64,000 bases of DNA from the NCBI GenBank assembly GCA_028284185.1, contig JANQSG010000021.1:186001-250000 (forward strand), in the 5' to 3' direction. Below are positions 1 through 8,727 of the stretch, piece by piece; within the stretch, counting starts at the first letter, position 1, and every line of letters starts with the position of its first letter. The translations under genes were made by a program, and so were the position numbers. The DNA is from Kangiella sp. Its GTDB lineage: Bacteria > Pseudomonadota > Gammaproteobacteria > Enterobacterales > Kangiellaceae. Below the pieces are notes generated by a model, which was not told the origin of the DNA, searched no databases, and worked only from the letters and a program-made list of their open reading frames with translations.

Positions 1-175
1 GCTCTGAAACCGATAACAGCCCATAAAAATGTGCCGTCAAACGTTCAAAAGTGGCTTGGCGAATACCAGTTTTGTAAGAATTTAATAACACCACACTCAT
101 AGCAGCAATAAAAAACACCAGTACTAAACTGGTGTTTAATAAAAGTCGCTTTTGTAAAGAGTATGAGCGGCTCAA
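1..175 (-). CDS. phoQ: PhoQ-like sensor histidine kinase, N-terminal fragment
   Basis: Only the first 58 or so residues lie inside the window; the gene continues beyond base 1. The translation has a short basic N-terminus (SLQKRLLLN), one hydrophobic membrane helix (about residues 15-31) and the start of a periplasmic sensor segment (SYKTGIRQATFERL), as expected for PhoQ-type inner-membrane kinases. The reading frame is closed by a TAA just upstream, so the start must be the TTG at 175 (or the adjacent ATT); no strong ribosome site is visible. It begins 9 bp after the phoP stop, so the two are probably co-transcribed. By family, it would sense envelope or cation signals and phosphorylate PhoP; the sensing and kinase domains cannot be seen here. 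Confidence 0.75.
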   Translation of the reverse strand, partial: MSRSYSLQKRLLLNTSLVLVFFIAAMSVVLLNSYKTGIRQATFERLTAHFYGLLSVSE

Positions 176-184
176 AATTTATCG

Positions 185-862
185 CTAGTCTAAATCAGAA
201 CGCAAACGATAACCACGGCCACGCAAAGTTTCAATCGGCTTAATATCGCCGTTGGGATCAATTTTCTTGCGCAAACGTCCCACAAAAACTTCTAACACAT
301 TTGAATCACGATCATAGTCTTGTGCGTAAAGGTGCTCGGTAAGCTCAGTCTTGGAAACCACCTTGTCAGGATTCAACATCAAATATTCTAAAACCATATA
401 TTCATAGGCAGTTAGATCCATCACCTTGTCACTGACCTTAACTTCCTGTTTTAAGGTATCAAGGCTAATAGGACCTTTGCTGATTTCGGGTTGTGCATAA
501 CCCGAAGAACGTCGCAACAAGGCATTTATGCGAGCGTATAATTCTTCATTTTGAAATGGCTTAACCAGATAATCATCTGCACCAGCTGCCAAACCATCAA
601 CTTTATCCTGCCAATGACCGCGAGCAGTTAAGATCAGGATAGGAAAATTAACGTTTTCTTTGCGCAAAGTTTCAATTGCTTCAATACCGGAAATACCTGG
701 CAGACCCAAATCAAAAATACCTAAGTCGAATTCAAACTCACGAGCCAGATATAAAGCTTCTTCACCATCTGGTGCTTCTTCAACCACATAGTTTTGCTTT
801 TTCAGGCCTTCAACCAGCTGCTCTCTAAGTAGTTGTTCGTCTTCTACCAATAATAACTTCAT
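185..862 (-). CDS. phoP: PhoP-like OmpR-family response regulator
   Basis: A 225-residue DNA-binding response regulator. The receiver domain (about 1-118) has the acidic pair E7/D8, phosphoacceptor D51 in the FDLGLPG segment, T79 and K101 (LVKPF). The C-terminal winged helix (about 125-222) carries SKTELTEHLY and the recognition-helix segment SNVLEVFVGRLRKK. The wording of both domains (LTARGHWQDKV, LTAYEYMVLEYL) is that of PhoP rather than of QseB or OmpR. It probably controls envelope genes on signal from the kinase that follows 9 bp downstream. A PepSY protein and a glycine-zipper protein precede it on the same strand and may be part of the same transcript. Confidence 0.93.
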   Translation of the reverse strand: MKLLLVEDEQLLREQLVEGLKKQNYVVEEAPDGEEALYLAREFEFDLGIFDLGLPGISGIEAIETLRKENVNFPILILTARGHWQDKVDGLAAGADDYLVKPFQNEELYARINALLRRSSGYAQPEISKGPISLDTLKQEVKVSDKVMDLTAYEYMVLEYLMLNPDKVVSKTELTEHLYAQDYDRDSNVLEVFVGRLRKKIDPNGDIKPIETLRGRGYRLRSDLD

Positions 863-886
863 TCCAATCTGATCCCCATAAGAAAG

Positions 887-903
887 CTATTTTCATAAAA
901 TAG
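887..903. promoter_or_regulatory. perfect inverted repeat in the phoP leader
   Basis: CTATTTT-CAT-AAAATAG is a perfect 7-bp inverted repeat ending 25 bp upstream of the phoP start codon. It could be an operator or a small leader hairpin. A CAACAAT motif occurs twice further upstream. No factor can be assigned from sequence alone. Confidence 0.3.
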
Positions 904-959
904 TTCAGCTATTGTTGCCGATGAATTGTTGATGTCTTAACCCTTCTCTTAGCCGCTTT

Positions 960-1250
960 TTAACCGTAAACCCGACCATTACAAGCATTAACGCTGATAT
1001 TGCGCACACGGCCGGATTTGGAAATGACTTTTACCCGATACATGGGCGGATTGCCATTGGTTAAAAAAGCTGAAAGTACCTTATCCCTTGAGCGATTAGC
1101 TACCGCACGCATAGCACTGGATTTACTGATCAAACGACACTCAAGACGCGGCTTGTTATCACCGCGTCTTGGCTCTCGCTCCTGAGCGGCTTGCAAATTA
1201 GGCGCCATACCCAGTAAAAATAATGATAGTAAAAATAGTGCTTTTTTCAT
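960..1250 (-). CDS. small PepSY-like exported protein
   Basis: A 96-residue protein with a Sec signal peptide (about 1-21, cleavage after LQAA) and a basic mature part. The C-terminal half reads as one PepSY-like unit: MYRVKVISKSGRVRNISVNA, an alternating beta-strand pattern ending in CNGRVYG. Two cysteines in the mature region (in LECRL and NACNG) could form a disulfide in the periplasm. PepSY proteins are often encoded beside PhoPQ/QseBC-type systems and are thought to modulate peptidases or sensors; a role as an accessory to the kinase downstream is inference. It sits 97 bp before phoP and 48 bp after the glycine-zipper gene, all on one strand. Confidence 0.7.
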   Translation of the reverse strand: MKKALFLLSLFLLGMAPNLQAAQEREPRRGDNKPRLECRLISKSSAMRAVANRSRDKVLSAFLTNGNPPMYRVKVISKSGRVRNISVNACNGRVYG

Positions 1251-1298
1251 ACTTTACCTAAATCAATTCCAAAACCAAACTCAACTGGTCATTCGCCA

Positions 1299-1955
1299 TT
1301 ATCTCAAAATTGGCTCAGCTGTGATACGAATATCAATATAACGACCAGGATGATAATCCGTAAAGGTTTTATAACGCTCACCTTTGTATTTATAGGTGAC
1401 ATCATAGCCGATTAGCTCCTGACGTGCATAACTTCGGCCACTATAAACCGTTTCGCAATGACGTCTATCATAATGTTTGTTTTTGGCTGCTTCAGAACCA
1501 ATCACGGAACCTAAAACTGCTCCAACGGCAGCACCGGAACGTTTGTTATGACGATGATTGCCACCCATTTTATAACCAATCACACCGCCAATTATTGCAC
1601 CAGCTACAGAACCAGCCCTTCTATCAGAGCGGGAAACGCGGCGACGTGGCTCAGTCCAGCATTCTTGATGCGCCCTAGGTTCGCCTCTTACGCTACGATA
1701 GACCGGATCCACATCAATTACTCTGGCACGTTTTACTCTGGTGTAACGATCATGGTAATTGGCGTAACGACCACGACGGTAATCATAACGCTCATCTCTA
1801 TCATCGTCATCGTAGCGATCATCGTAATGACCATTAAAGTAATGGTTACCATAATGCTTTTTCTTATCGTCATCATCGGCTAAAGCATTACCACTAAAAA
1901 CTAAAGCTACCGACAAACCAATTACTGATAAACCGTTTTTTGCTAGTTTTTTCAT
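1299..1955 (-). CDS. glycine-zipper 2TM domain protein
   Basis: A 218-residue exported protein. The start at 1955 is chosen because AGGAGAAA lies 4-11 bases upstream and it gives a clean signal peptide (MKKLAKNG...NALA); an in-frame start 11 codons earlier lacks this. After the signal comes a very polar stretch rich in Asp, Arg, Tyr and His (about 28-75), then a glycine-zipper segment of about 45 residues (AGSVAGAIIGGVIGYKMGG ... AAVGAVLGSVIGSEAA), then a beta-rich tail (YDVTYKYKGERYKTF). This is the Rickettsia 17-kDa antigen/2TM glycine-zipper architecture, usually in the outer membrane or periplasm and linked to envelope stress. There is no lipobox. Position upstream of the PepSY and phoPQ genes suggests the same regulon. 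Confidence 0.8.
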   Translation of the reverse strand: MKKLAKNGLSVIGLSVALVFSGNALADDDDKKKHYGNHYFNGHYDDRYDDDDRDERYDYRRGRYANYHDRYTRVKRARVIDVDPVYRSVRGEPRAHQECWTEPRRRVSRSDRRAGSVAGAIIGGVIGYKMGGNHRHNKRSGAAVGAVLGSVIGSEAAKNKHYDRRHCETVYSGRSYARQELIGYDVTYKYKGERYKTFTDYHPGRYIDIRITAEPILR

Positions 1956-2021
1956 AAGATTTCTCCTGTTCGGATACTGCAAATGCAAGTTAGCTTAATC
2001 GCTATTACTTGGTATGCTGAT

Positions 2022-2055
2022 AGTCTATAAAAAACTAGCTGAACCCTATCTGAAC
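2022..2055 (-). promoter_or_regulatory. candidate PhoP-type direct-repeat site with -10 element
   Basis: Read on the minus strand, GTTCAG occurs twice with an 11-bp period (2055-2050 and 2044-2039), followed after 9 bp by TATAGA as a possible -10. Two hexamers spaced by 5 bp, taking the place of a -35, is the layout of PhoP-family binding sites, although the hexamer differs from the enterobacterial GTTTA. An inverted GTTCAG copy lies at 2071-2076. The site is about 85 bp before the glycine-zipper gene start, so it could drive that gene and perhaps PepSY-phoP-phoQ. Assignment is inference. Confidence 0.4.
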
Positions 2056-2104
2056 TCAATGGAGCTTTTGGTTCAGTTATTTTTCAGCGATTATTTTTCT
2101 GTAG

Positions 2105-2359
2105 TTACTTTTCTGCAAAGAACCGCTGTAAAATCAATACCAATAAGGCACCAATAGTCGCTGTAATTATCGAATATTGATTAAAACCTGTTAATTCACC
2201 ACCAAATCCTAATTGCTGTCCTAAATAACCACCCAAAAGCCCGCCAATAACACCTAATAACAAGGTTCTTAAAATTCCTTTATGGCGCTTTGTAGGAAGA
2301 ATAAATTTGGCCAGGAAACCTGCCAACAAACCTACTAAAATCCAGCTGACAATACTCAT
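2105..2359 (-). CDS. GlsB/YeaQ/YmgE family small membrane protein
   Basis: An 84-residue integral membrane protein with three hydrophobic helices separated by short loops. The first helix ends in FLAKFILP, followed by a basic cytoplasmic turn (TKRHKG), then a glycine-rich helix (LLLGVIGGLLGGYLG) and a final helix ending near the C-terminus. This is the usual size and pattern of the transglycosylase-associated/GlsB family, whose members are often induced by stress but have no proven biochemical role. It lies 19 bp after the acyl-CoA ligase on the same strand, so it is probably the last gene of a three-gene unit. Confidence 0.85.
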   Translation of the reverse strand: MSIVSWILVGLLAGFLAKFILPTKRHKGILRTLLLGVIGGLLGGYLGQQLGFGGELTGFNQYSIITATIGALLVLILQRFFAEK

Positions 2360-2378
2360 ACTAATTACTTTTAACCGG

Positions 2379-4025
2379 TTAAACCCAAATTACTCTTTGT
2401 GTCGACTGGCGATGTTTTTCAATCAGAGGTTTATAGCGATCTTCTAATTGCGGACGCCGAATTTTTAGGGTTGGTGTAATCAAGCCATTATCGGGATTCC
2501 ATTCATCATCCACCAATAATAAATGTGACAATTTTTCATGCTTTTCCAAACCACTGTTAAGCGTATTAATCAAAACTTCTGCTTCCTTGATATAAGCCTT
2601 CTTATCCTTAACCTGCTTGCCAAACATGGAGGCCACAGCTACTGGCGCTGGCAAACCATCACCAATCACGCAAAGATTCTCCACTCCAAGCTCCGGCTCT
2701 AAAGTCGCTTCAATCGGAATGGGTGAAACATACTTTCCCTTAGAGGTCTTAAATATGTCCTTAACGCGGCCGGTGATTCTCAAAAATCCGTTATCATCAA
2801 TCGAACCTAAATCGCCAGTTTTTAAATAGCCTTCGGAGCTGATCGCTTGCTCGGTTTTCAGCGGTTCCTTGTAATAACCTTGCATAATACAAGGGCTTCT
2901 CAGTAAAACCTCACCGGACTCTTCATCGATTTTGACCTCGGAAGTGTTAATAGGCTTTCCTACTGAACCCGCAGCTCGAGCATGTGGTACATTAGCAGTA
3001 CCAAAAGCCATGGACTCAGTTAAACCATAAGCTTCACAGATGTTCAGGCCTAACTTTTCAAAAAACTTCATGGTCCCTTCAGGCAAAGCGGCGGCACCGG
3101 ATAGCGGCACCTTAACCTTGTCCAAGCCTAAACCTGTAATAATTTTCTTGCGCAAAAAGTTACCAATAAAGGGTAATTTCAGTAAAAATACCAATTTCGC
3201 CTTACCAACCTTACTTTCAATTCCTTGCTGAAACTTCAGCCAAATTCGTGGAACCCCCAGAAAAATGGTCGGTTTAACGTCCATAATATTTTGCTGGAAA
3301 GTATCCAACGACTCGGTAAAAGAAACCACACTACCGCTATGAATACTGATAATTTCAACCAGTTCGCGTTCCGCACAATGGGCTAATGGCAGATAAGAGA
3401 AAAAGTGTTCTTCGGATAAATCCACATATTCCATAGCAGCTTTAGCGGCATTGGCAAATGCCATAAAATCAATCATTACACCTTTCGGCATTCCAGTAGT
3501 GCCTGAGGTATAAATAATGCTGGCGATATCTTTTAAAGGTCGAACCGGATTTTCAGGCATGGCTACAGAGCGAGCAGCAATCTGTTCCCAGCTTTCAAAT
3601 TCTTCATACTGGTGAAAAAAGCCAATTTTCTTCAAGTCCTCTGGAATAGCGCCTTTCTTAGCAGGCCAATCCCAGAGTTTGCCAACAAATAACAATTCCG
3701 CCTCGCTATGCTCCAGGATAGTGGCAATAGTGTCCTTGCCAGCAGTCGGATAGATTGGCACAGAAATATGTCCAGCCATCATAATAGCCAGATCTGTCAT
3801 AAACCAATGAGCGCAATTCAAGGAAAGAATAGCAACTTTACTATTGGCGGGCAGTGTCTGTTTTAAATGGCCGGCCATCTTGCGCACTTGCTGTCCTACT
3901 TCTGACCAACTATATTCTTTCCAATCGTTACCGAACGGCTGACGTAAAAAAACCTCATCGGCTTTGGCCGCTTCCCAGCGATAAAACGCTTCTAAAGTGG
4001 ATTCTAAAACAACTTCTTGACTCAT
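2379..4025 (-). CDS. AMP-forming long-chain acyl-CoA synthetase
   Basis: A 548-residue ANL-superfamily ligase that would activate fatty acids to acyl-CoA through an acyl-adenylate. Visible motifs are the phosphate-binding loop IIYTSGTTGMPKGVM (about 168-182), the A5 motif EAYGLTESM, the A7-like segment LKTGDLGSIDDNGFLRITGR and the C-terminal linker IFKTSKGKYVSP. The last feature and the split layout resemble COG1022-type FAA1-like ligases more than classical FadD. No signal peptide or membrane helix is present, so it is a cytoplasmic or peripheral membrane enzyme. It follows the GNAT gene by 18 bp and precedes the GlsB-type gene by 19 bp. It probably serves fatty acid degradation or recycling; the exact chain length preference cannot be read. 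Confidence 0.88.
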   Translation of the reverse strand: MSQEVVLESTLEAFYRWEAAKADEVFLRQPFGNDWKEYSWSEVGQQVRKMAGHLKQTLPANSKVAILSLNCAHWFMTDLAIMMAGHISVPIYPTAGKDTIATILEHSEAELLFVGKLWDWPAKKGAIPEDLKKIGFFHQYEEFESWEQIAARSVAMPENPVRPLKDIASIIYTSGTTGMPKGVMIDFMAFANAAKAAMEYVDLSEEHFFSYLPLAHCAERELVEIISIHSGSVVSFTESLDTFQQNIMDVKPTIFLGVPRIWLKFQQGIESKVGKAKLVFLLKLPFIGNFLRKKIITGLGLDKVKVPLSGAAALPEGTMKFFEKLGLNICEAYGLTESMAFGTANVPHARAAGSVGKPINTSEVKIDEESGEVLLRSPCIMQGYYKEPLKTEQAISSEGYLKTGDLGSIDDNGFLRITGRVKDIFKTSKGKYVSPIPIEATLEPELGVENLCVIGDGLPAPVAVASMFGKQVKDKKAYIKEAEVLINTLNSGLEKHEKLSHLLLVDDEWNPDNGLITPTLKIRRPQLEDRYKPLIEKHRQSTQRVIWV

Positions 4026-4043
4026 GAGTGTATTCTCTTCTTG

Positions 4044-4496
4044 TTAATTTTTTAAACGACGATACATCACAAAGTGTTCGCCAATACCAGGCAGGTCAAA
4101 ACTTTCCCCATATTGTTTAAAACGCAACTTCTTGTAAAAGCGAGTCGCCGTTTGACGTGCGTTGCACCATAATAGATCAGCGCCCTCTTTCTGACAAATA
4201 TCAATGGCTTGCGTTAATAATATCGAACCAACGCCTTGAGACTGAATTTCAGGCTCCACCGCCATACCGCGCAAACGATAACTGATAGCCGCAGGCAATT
4301 GTGGATGTTTTTCTAAATAAAAAGAAGCAATGCCGATTGGGTCTTCAACATCCTCAACAAATGCTGCCAGATGAAAAGCGCCAATAGTATGATCTTCGAC
4401 ATAATGACAGCTGTCCATCGCCAAACCAGGCCGCAATACCTTGCTTCTTAAAGGATAAACCTGATCTACTGTAACTTTTTGAATAAATAACCCCAT
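4044..4496 (-). CDS. GNAT family N-acetyltransferase
   Basis: About 150 residues. The acetyl-CoA binding motif A is clear: LRGMAVEPEIQSQGVGSILL, with the Q-x-x-G-V-G turn, followed by a typical C-terminal segment (ARQTATRFYKKLRFKQYGE) that packs over the substrate. The substrate is unknown. I start at 4496 (MGLFIQKVTV): the frame stays open 12 codons further, but that upstream ATG lies inside a terminator hairpin (4521-4550) and is unlikely to be used. An AGGAG lies 14 bases before the chosen start, rather far. It is the first of three close genes ahead of the acyl-CoA ligase. Confidence 0.8.
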   Translation of the reverse strand: MGLFIQKVTVDQVYPLRSKVLRPGLAMDSCHYVEDHTIGAFHLAAFVEDVEDPIGIASFYLEKHPQLPAAISYRLRGMAVEPEIQSQGVGSILLTQAIDICQKEGADLLWCNARQTATRFYKKLRFKQYGESFDLPGIGEHFVMYRRLKN

Positions 4497-4520
4497 CCGG
4501 TATTTACCAACTCCTAAACA

Positions 4521-4550
4521 AAAAAACCGCATCTCATGATACGGTTTTTT
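4521..4550 (-). terminator. intrinsic terminator after the helical-repeat lipoprotein
   Basis: AAAAAACCG and CGGTTTTTT, extended by ATC/GAT across one mismatch, form a hairpin with a TCAT loop, and both strands end in T runs. It lies 24 bp downstream of the lipoprotein stop on the minus strand and just before the acetyltransferase start. Confidence 0.75.
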
Positions 4551-4573
4551 GATAAAAAGTCGAAGAGAATCAA

Positions 4574-4972
4574 TTATTGACCATCATCAGCTTTTTTCTT
4601 GGCCTCTTCAATTTTTTCTTTTGTTTTGGTCTTAATCTTATCAGTAATCTCTGCAGTTTTTTCAGCAGTAGCATCTACTGCTTTAACAGCGGCATCTTTA
4701 GTCGCATCAACCGCATCAGAAGCTAACGCTTTTGCGCCGTCCACAGTTTTTGCAGCTGCCTCTTTAGTGGCGTCAACTGCATTGCTGGTAGCTTCAGCAA
4801 CATCAGAAGCCACTTCTTTAGCGCCTTCTACGGTGTTATTAACCGCTTCTTTAGTGGCATCTTTTACCGCTTTTACAGCTTCACCAGTTTCTTTAGCCGC
4901 AGCTTCTTTTTTCTCATCGCTACAAGCGACGACTAATGAAGTTGCTAATAGTGCAATTGCTAATTTTTTCAT
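4574..4972 (-). CDS. lipoprotein with LEA-like amphipathic repeats
   Basis: A 132-residue protein starting at 4972, where GGAGGA lies about 9 bases upstream. It has a lipoprotein signal (MKKLAIALLATSLVVAC, lipobox VVAC, lipidated C17). The rest is one long low-complexity helix of Ala, Lys, Glu, Asp, Thr and Val, with repeating 11-residue-like units such as AVDATKEAAAKTVDGAKA and AVDATKDAAVKAVDATAE. That pattern resembles LEA group 3 and apolipoprotein-type amphipathic helices, which lie on membranes or act as flexible tethers. There is no enzyme motif. It is bracketed by two terminators, so it is probably a single-gene transcript. Function unknown; a membrane-protective or spacer role is inference. 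Confidence 0.8.
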   Translation of the reverse strand: MKKLAIALLATSLVVACSDEKKEAAAKETGEAVKAVKDATKEAVNNTVEGAKEVASDVAEATSNAVDATKEAAAKTVDGAKALASDAVDATKDAAVKAVDATAEKTAEITDKIKTKTKEKIEEAKKKADDGQ

Positions 4973-4991
4973 TCGATATATCCTCCTCAAT

Positions 4992-5030
4992 AAAAAAGCC
5001 CTTGAATTATGGCATCATAACTTAAGGGCT
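4992..5030 (-). terminator. strong intrinsic terminator after ppsA
   Basis: On the minus strand, two 15-base arms (AGCCCTTAAGTTATG and CATAATTCAAGGGCT, with two non-Watson-Crick positions) are followed by TTTTTT. It is 94 bp past the ppsA stop, but its T run also ends only a few bases before the ribosome site of the next lipoprotein gene, so it may act on that gene too. Confidence 0.85.
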
Positions 5031-5123
5031 TAAAACGAAATTTTGTAAAATTAGTGACTTTTATCTAACTATTCGCCGATTTTAGCGACGCTATTCACGC
5101 TTTTTATAAAGTCAAACTGGTTT

Positions 5124-7550
5124 TTATGATTGATTACCCAGAAACAACCAGGTTTCTAATACGGTATCAGGATTCAATGAGACGCTATCAATTCCCTGTT
5201 CCATCAACCATTTGGCAAAATCGGGATGATCCGATGGACCCTGACCACAAATACCAATATACTTACCGGCTTTTTTACAGGCCTTAATGGCATTGGCCAA
5301 TAAAACTTTAACCGTTGGATCACGCTCATCAAACAAGTGTGAAATAATGCCAGAATCACGATCCAAACCTAAGGATAATTGAGTCAAATCATTAGAACCT
5401 ACCGAGAAACCATCAAAATATTTCAGGAAAGCTTCCGCTAAAATCGCATTGGATGGTAATTCGCACATCATAATCACGCGTAAACCATTATCACCGCGCT
5501 TTAAACCATTACGTTCTAGTAATTTAGTCACCTTTTTGGCTTCATCCAAAGTACGCACAAACGGGATCATCACCTCTACATTGGTTAAACCCATCTTGTT
5601 TCGCACTCGCTTAATCGCCTCACACTCCATTTCAAAACACTCACGGAACTCTTGAGAAATATAGCGCGAAGCACCACGGAAACCCAACATTGGATTTTCT
5701 TCGTGTGGTTCGTACAAATGACCACCAATTAGGTTAGCGTATTCATTCGACTTAAAGTCCGACATGCGCACTATCACTTTTTCTGGTGCAAACGAACAAG
5801 CAATAGTGGAAATACCCTCTACCAATTTGCTGATATAAAATTCTTTCGGATTGGCATAACCCGCCATTTGCATGGCAATGGTTTTCTTTAAAGACTCATC
5901 TTCAAGGTTGTTATAATCCAGTAATGCTTTTGGATGTACCCCAATCATACGATTGATAATAAACTCCAAGCGCGCCAAGCCCACACCCGCATGCGGCAGT
6001 CGCGCAAAATCAAAGGCTCTGTCTGGGTTACCAACGTTCATCATGATTTTGAAGGGCAGTTTTGGCATATCGGAGACTGAATCCTGACTGATCTCAAAAT
6101 CCAGCAAGCCAGCATAGATGTTTCCTGTTTCACCTTCGGCACAGGAAACCGTCACTTCCATACCATTTTTAATCAAGTCAGTAGCATTACCACAACCCAC
6201 TACCGCAGGGATACCCAGCTCACGTGCAATAATCGCTGCATGACAAGTACGGCCACCACGATTGGTTACAATCGCTGCTGCCCGCTTCATGATCGGCTCC
6301 CAATCCGGATCCGTCATGTCAGTCACTAACACATTGCCAGCCTCAACCGAGGCCATTTCATCAATCGAACTGATCACTTTAGCAACGCCTTTGCCAATGC
6401 GCTGACCAATAGCACGACCAGTCGCCACTATATCCGACTTGTCTTTTAACTGATAACGCTCGATCACATTCTTATCGGTACGACTTTGTACCGTTTCTGG
6501 ACGCGCCTGGACAATATAAATTTTGCCATCAGCGCCGTCTTTAGCCCATTCAATATCCATTGGGCGCTTATAGTGCTTTTCGATGATTAAGGCCTGCTTG
6601 GCCAATTCCTGAATTTCCGCATTGGAAATACAAAAGTTCATGCGTTCTTTAGGATCGACTTTAACCGTATCAACCGTCTTACCATGCTCTTCCGAGTCGG
6701 TATAAATCATCTTAATAGCCTTTCCGCCCAGTGTTTTACGCACTATCGCCTGGCGACCTTGTTCCAGGGTGGATTTATGCACATAAAACTCATCAGGGTT
6801 AACCGCACCCTGCACCACCGTTTCACCGAGACCATAAGCACCGGTAATAAAAACCACATCGTTAAAACCGGACTCGGTATCCATAGTGAACATGACGCCA
6901 GAAGCGGCAATGTCTGAGCGCACCATTTTTTGTACACCCGCAGAAAGTGCTACTAACGAATGTTCAAAGCCTTGATGGACACGATAAGCAATAGCTCTGT
7001 CGTTAAACAGTGATGCAAAAACTTCTTTCAGCGCTTTCATGACATTATCAATGCCACGAACATTGAGGAAAGTTTCCTGCTGACCGGCAAAAGAGGCATC
7101 TGGCAAGTCTTCCGCAGTGGCGGAGGAACGAACCGCTACTGCAAATTCTTCATTGGCACCCGCTTTTAACTCTACATAAGCCTGACGAATAGCCTGTTCC
7201 ATTTCGGGTAAAAATGGTGTATCCATAACCCATTGACGAATTTTTGCGCCAGTTTCAGCCAAAGTTTCAACGTCATCGACATTTAAACCTGCTAATTCAT
7301 CATTAATTTTTTTATTTAAGCCTGATTGCTCCAAAAAAGTGCGGAAAGCATCGGCAGTGGTTGCAAACCCACCCGGCACACTGACGCCAACATTACTTAA
7401 ATTACTGATCATTTCGCCAAGCGAAGCATTTTTACCGCCCACTCGCTCAACATCATTCATACCAAGCTCTTCGTACCAAATTACATACTCATTGGAATTT
7501 CGGTTAATAAAGACGGGAGCCTTAGGTTGTTCTTGAGAGGTATTTTCCAA
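5124..7550 (-). CDS. ppsA: phosphoenolpyruvate synthase
   Basis: An 808-residue PEP synthase (pyruvate, water dikinase), which converts pyruvate, ATP and water to PEP, AMP and phosphate for gluconeogenesis. In order: an N-terminal ATP-grasp domain ([36 protein letters not shown]), the swivelling domain with the phosphohistidine motif [17 protein letters not shown] near residue 430, and a C-terminal TIM barrel with the PEP-binding segments ([39 protein letters not shown]). The length is normal for the family. The divergent gene 198 bp away is its regulatory kinase/phosphotransferase, which normally acts on the Thr next to the catalytic His (the T-C-H segment here). Confidence 0.97.
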   Translation of the reverse strand: MENTSQEQPKAPVFINRNSNEYVIWYEELGMNDVERVGGKNASLGEMISNLSNVGVSVPGGFATTADAFRTFLEQSGLNKKINDELAGLNVDDVETLAETGAKIRQWVMDTPFLPEMEQAIRQAYVELKAGANEEFAVAVRSSATAEDLPDASFAGQQETFLNVRGIDNVMKALKEVFASLFNDRAIAYRVHQGFEHSLVALSAGVQKMVRSDIAASGVMFTMDTESGFNDVVFITGAYGLGETVVQGAVNPDEFYVHKSTLEQGRQAIVRKTLGGKAIKMIYTDSEEHGKTVDTVKVDPKERMNFCISNAEIQELAKQALIIEKHYKRPMDIEWAKDGADGKIYIVQARPETVQSRTDKNVIERYQLKDKSDIVATGRAIGQRIGKGVAKVISSIDEMASVEAGNVLVTDMTDPDWEPIMKRAAAIVTNRGGRTCHAAIIARELGIPAVVGCGNATDLIKNGMEVTVSCAEGETGNIYAGLLDFEISQDSVSDMPKLPFKIMMNVGNPDRAFDFARLPHAGVGLARLEFIINRMIGVHPKALLDYNNLEDESLKKTIAMQMAGYANPKEFYISKLVEGISTIACSFAPEKVIVRMSDFKSNEYANLIGGHLYEPHEENPMLGFRGASRYISQEFRECFEMECEAIKRVRNKMGLTNVEVMIPFVRTLDEAKKVTKLLERNGLKRGDNGLRVIMMCELPSNAILAEAFLKYFDGFSVGSNDLTQLSLGLDRDSGIISHLFDERDPTVKVLLANAIKACKKAGKYIGICGQGPSDHPDFAKWLMEQGIDSVSLNPDTVLETWLFLGNQS

Positions 7551-7748
7551 AACATTTCTCCTGATTTTTGCTCTTAATTACAAGCATTCATATAGTTAGC
7601 TACGGCAATTGAAGTCATGCTTTAAAAGTTCAATAAAACTTAAAGCTCTTTCAAATCAAATGACAACTTGCCCTAGAAGCAACTAAATGCTTAAATTTAC
7701 TAACTTTTTGGCCGTTAGCGGTCGTATTTTACTGGTAATTGAGCAAAT

Positions 7749-8570
7749 ATGAAACGGACAGTTTTTTTTATTTCGGATCGCACCGGGATCACCGCTGAAA
7801 TGCTGGGCCATTCCTTAATGGCGCAATTTGAAGATGATGTAAATTTTGAGTACCACACCATCCCTTTTGTAGATGATGAAGAAAAAGCCTATAACGCCGT
7901 AACCCGAATTAATCAAACTGCTATTCGCGACAACTCAAAACCGATTGTTTTTGAAACTATTGTACGCCCCGAAATACGCCAAATTATCACTAATGCTAAT
8001 GCCATGTTAATGGATTTTTTTCACACCTATATTGATCCTCTGGAAGAAGAATTAGGCGTACACAGCTCTTTCCGCGTGGGTAAATCCCACTCTACCGATG
8101 ATTTACAGGCTTACGACACTCGCATGAGCGCCATTAATTTTGCCTTAAATAATGACGATGGAGCCACTACTCAACAATATGATAAGGCTGATATTATTCT
8201 AGTCGGCGCTTCGCGCTGTGGCAAAACTCCAACTTCGCTTTATATGGCCATGCAGTTTGGTATTTTTGCCGCCAATTACCCTTTTACTGACGAAGATATA
8301 CCTAATATCAGGCTAAACCAGGGATTAGCGCAAAACAAACATAAACTTTATGGCTTAAGCATTGATCCCATGCGCCTGCATGAAATTCGCAATGAACGCC
8401 GCCCTAACTCTAAGTACTCCTCCATGCCCCAATGTATGTTAGAAGTTCGAGAAGTAGAAGCGCTCTACCGCCGTGAGAATATACCTTTTATCAATACTAC
8501 TTACCGCTCGGTTGAAGAATTAGCGGTAAAAATTATGGCCGATACAGAAATTGAAAGAAGGATTTTTTAG
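7749..8570 (+). CDS. ppsR: PEP synthase regulatory kinase/pyrophosphorylase
   Basis: A 273-residue DUF299 protein. It carries the N-terminal FFISDRTGITAEMLGHSL segment and the P-loop-like motif GASRCGKTPTSLYMA of bifunctional ADP-dependent kinase/phosphate-dependent pyrophosphorylases. The family inactivates PEP synthase by phosphorylating the Thr beside its catalytic His and reactivates it by phosphorolysis. Length and motifs are complete. It is divergent from ppsA across 198 bp, the common gammaproteobacterial arrangement. No terminator is evident downstream; an AT-rich inverted repeat (CACTTTAA/TTAAAGTG) lies about 65 bp after the stop. Confidence 0.96.
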   Translation: MKRTVFFISDRTGITAEMLGHSLMAQFEDDVNFEYHTIPFVDDEEKAYNAVTRINQTAIRDNSKPIVFETIVRPEIRQIITNANAMLMDFFHTYIDPLEEELGVHSSFRVGKSHSTDDLQAYDTRMSAINFALNNDDGATTQQYDKADIILVGASRCGKTPTSLYMAMQFGIFAANYPFTDEDIPNIRLNQGLAQNKHKLYGLSIDPMRLHEIRNERRPNSKYSSMPQCMLEVREVEALYRRENIPFINTTYRSVEELAVKIMADTEIERRIF

Positions 8571-8727
8571 TCCAAAATTTTGAAGAGAATGCACTTGTTG
8601 ACCGCTTTTACTATGGTATTAGCCATAAAATCGACACTTTAAAAATTTTTCTTTATAAATTAAAGTGTTAGAATTAAATTCCGGTATTCTTATGTTAGAA
8701 AGCAAAACATCGGAGAATTACACTACA

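Noticed and set aside
4574..4972. Repeated DNA as a possible CRISPR or tandem repeat array
   Set aside because: The periodicity is in the protein (amphipathic helix units); the bases vary and there are no spacers.
4599..5033. Long open frame opposite the helical-repeat lipoprotein
   Set aside because: It is the mirror of an Ala/Lys/Glu-rich repeat gene, which leaves the other strand without stops. It crosses two terminators and has no start signal.
8635..8668. CACTTTAA/TTAAAGTG repeat as the ppsR terminator
   Set aside because: The stem is AT-only at its core with a 17-nt loop, so it would be unstable; listed only as an inverted repeat in the ppsR entry.
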